NCBI GenBank assembly: GCA_028873125.1
Contig: JAGWMQ010000015.1
Coordinates: forward strand, 1 to 43,597
Length of the DNA: 43,597 nucleotides
Reading direction: 5' to 3'
DNA from: Verrucomicrobiota bacterium
GTDB lineage: Bacteria > Verrucomicrobiota > Verrucomicrobiia > Limisphaerales > UBA11358
The notes beneath the pieces are model-generated. The model had not been told where the DNA came from. It was given only the letters and a program-made list of their open reading frames with translations, and did no database searches. Below are positions 42,674 to 43,597 of this stretch, piece after piece. Numbering within the stretch: the stretch's first letter is position 1; every line of letters starts with the position of its first letter. A program made the position numbers and the translations under genes.

Positions 42674-43087
42674 ATGGCGGACGACACCTTCAAAGAGTTT
42701 GTGCTGGACCAGTTGAGCGCGTTGCCGGACGTGCGGGCGCGAGCGATGTTCGGCGCCCACGGGCTTTATCAAGGCGAGCATTTCTTTGCCATTGTGGACG
42801 AGGGCCGGCTGTTTTTTAAGACGGACTCACAATCGCAAGCAGACTACACGTCGCGCGGCATGGGCGCATTCACCTACGCATCCAAGGGCAAGGCCCTGAC
42901 GATGGCTTACCACGAGGTGCCGCCGGACGTTTTGGAGCATGCGCCGGAGCTGGTCGCCTGGGCGCGGCGGGCCATCGAAACGGCGGCGCGTCAGAAGCGC
43001 CGCCGTGCAGAAACCCAACTCCCGGAATGCGGGGAACCACCCCGGAAAAAGTCGTCGCAACGGAAACGGGCGCAACCAACCCCATAG
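42674..43087 (+). CDS. TfoX N-terminal domain family protein
   Basis: A 137-residue cytoplasmic protein. Residues about 5-95 form a TfoX-N domain (VLDQLSALPDVRARAMFGAHGLYQGEHFFAIV, RLFFKTD, YHEVPPDVLEHAPELVAWARRAI). The tail is rich in Lys and Arg (QKRRRAE, PPRKKSSQRKRAQP) and could bind nucleic acid. TfoX regulates competence in Haemophilus and Vibrio, but stand-alone TfoX-N proteins are common and mostly uncharacterised, so I do not infer competence. It directly follows the aquaporin gene; a mobile element lies 18 bp after its stop. Confidence 0.85.
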   Translation: MADDTFKEFVLDQLSALPDVRARAMFGAHGLYQGEHFFAIVDEGRLFFKTDSQSQADYTSRGMGAFTYASKGKALTMAYHEVPPDVLEHAPELVAWARRAIETAARQKRRRAETQLPECGEPPRKKSSQRKRAQPTP

Positions 43088-43105
43088 TATCTCAAAACTG
43101 GATTG

Positions 43106-43213
43106 TGCCTATGCACATGACTCAACCTGGCTCAATCGGACCCAACCCATTGTGGTTTGGCTTGACGTAACTTGCCAAGGTGTTGTGGTTGGTTGAGTCA
43201 TGTGCATAGCCCT
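43106..43213 (+). mobile_element. 108-bp MITE-like element, copy 2
   Basis: The reverse complement of the element at 23-130, identical as far as I can align by eye. The core with 19-bp inverted repeats is 43109-43209. Direct repeats AAACTGGATTG at 43095-43105 and 43214-43224 flank it, again 11 bp. In the same element orientation, the target repeats of the two copies (AAACTGGATTG and AAAACATATTG) share AAA-N4-ATTG, hinting at target preference. It is intergenic, between the TfoX-N gene and the 3' end of a large secreted-protein gene. Confidence 0.85.
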
Positions 43214-43283
43214 AAACTGGATTGTCAAAATCTTGGATGCGACACCGACATTGAACTTCCGCTTCTTGCTCACCTGACTTTTT

Positions 43284-43597
43284 TCAGGCGACATTGAGGA
43301 ATTGGCCCGAATCCGGAGGATTGATGGTCAACTGCACGGCGCTCTGGGATACGGTGATGTTGGTCACCGCCACGTTGCCGGCGGCGTCGGTCACCGTCAC
43401 CGTCAACGTGCTGGCGCCGCTGCTCAAGGGCAGGTTCTCGGCCCAGATATGTCCGTCGCGTTCCACCACAGCGTCCAATATATTCGTATTTCCGCCGCCG
43501 TCCACCATTTGCGCGGTGATGCTGGCGGTGAAATCGCTCACCCAGCCCCGCCAGGTGAAACTGTCGCCGCTGATCTGCGCTTCGTTTTGCGGCCAGT
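43284..43597 (-). CDS. C-terminal part of a large secreted repeat protein (5' end outside window)
   Basis: The last 104 codons or so of a gene entering from beyond the right edge; the frame is open to 43597. The sequence GDSFTWRGWVSDFTASITAQ, WAENLPLSSGASTLTVTVTD and AAGNVAVTNITV looks like an Ig-like/Bacterial-Ig repeat of a surface or exported protein. It ends INPPDSGQFLNVA without a recognisable sorting signal. GTG 43541 is only an internal codon, not the start. The protein family cannot be named from this piece. Confidence 0.6.
   Translation of the reverse strand, partial: WPQNEAQISGDSFTWRGWVSDFTASITAQMVDGGGNTNILDAVVERDGHIWAENLPLSSGASTLTVTVTDAAGNVAVTNITVSQSAVQLTINPPDSGQFLNVA

Noticed and set aside
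1..43597. CRISPR array, tRNA, rRNA or phage region
   Set aside because: No regularly spaced repeats with unique spacers, no cloverleaf-like sequence and no integrase or phage structural genes were found on reading the window.

Overview
The window is about 43.6 kb of GC-rich bacterial DNA. It fits a member of the Verrucomicrobiota, probably a Pedosphaera/Limisphaerales-like lineage. The signs are a PEP-CTERM exported protein, a pseudopilin with an [16 protein letters not shown] segment and an H-x9-DG motif, large secreted glycosidases with LamG and Ig-like modules ending in FFRLQE, and families such as DUF6259, GH92 and GH51. Taxonomy is inferred from gene content only. No rRNA, tRNA or CRISPR array was seen.

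Layout. (1) 1-5634 holds a PEP-CTERM protein gene hit by a small mobile element, hypE without other hydrogenase genes, adk, a radical SAM protein and rimO. (2) 5711-22353, all on the minus strand, is a glycan-utilisation locus read from right to left: pseudopilin, three DUF6259 putative hydrolases (one truncated), GH92 alpha-mannosidase, RbsA/RbsC/RbsB-type sugar ABC transporter, FucU mutarotase, a phosphomannose-isomerase-like protein and GH31. (3) 22537-25037 on plus is a carbamoyltransferase, SxtJ-family and DUF5989 trio facing an SGNH-TPR membrane protein (25228-27747, minus). (4) 28013-34050 on minus holds two large GH51 arabinofuranosidases. (5) 34397-40766 on plus is a non-ribosomal peptide synthetase (C-A-T-C plus a frameshifted, truncated A domain) followed by a phosphopantetheinyl transferase. 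(6) 40816-43597 holds a minimal zincin protease, an IS3-type remnant, an aquaporin, a TfoX-N protein and the end of a large secreted protein.

How it fits together. Hydrolases at the cell surface or in the periplasm would release sugars from mannose-, arabinose- and perhaps fucose- or xylose-containing glycans. The ABC transporter imports a monosaccharide, FucU interconverts its anomers and the isomerase-like enzyme feeds catabolism. The promoters of the pseudopilin-led locus and of the GH51 pair share a new-looking operator: 14-bp direct repeats with a period of exactly 21 bp that end against the putative -35 box. This suggests shared control by one activator, possibly of AraC type.

The most striking point is a 108-bp element with 19-bp subterminal inverted repeats, present once near each end of the window in opposite orientations. 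Each copy is flanked by an 11-bp direct repeat. The left copy sits inside the signal-peptide codons of the PEP-CTERM gene and supplies a replacement in-frame ATG.
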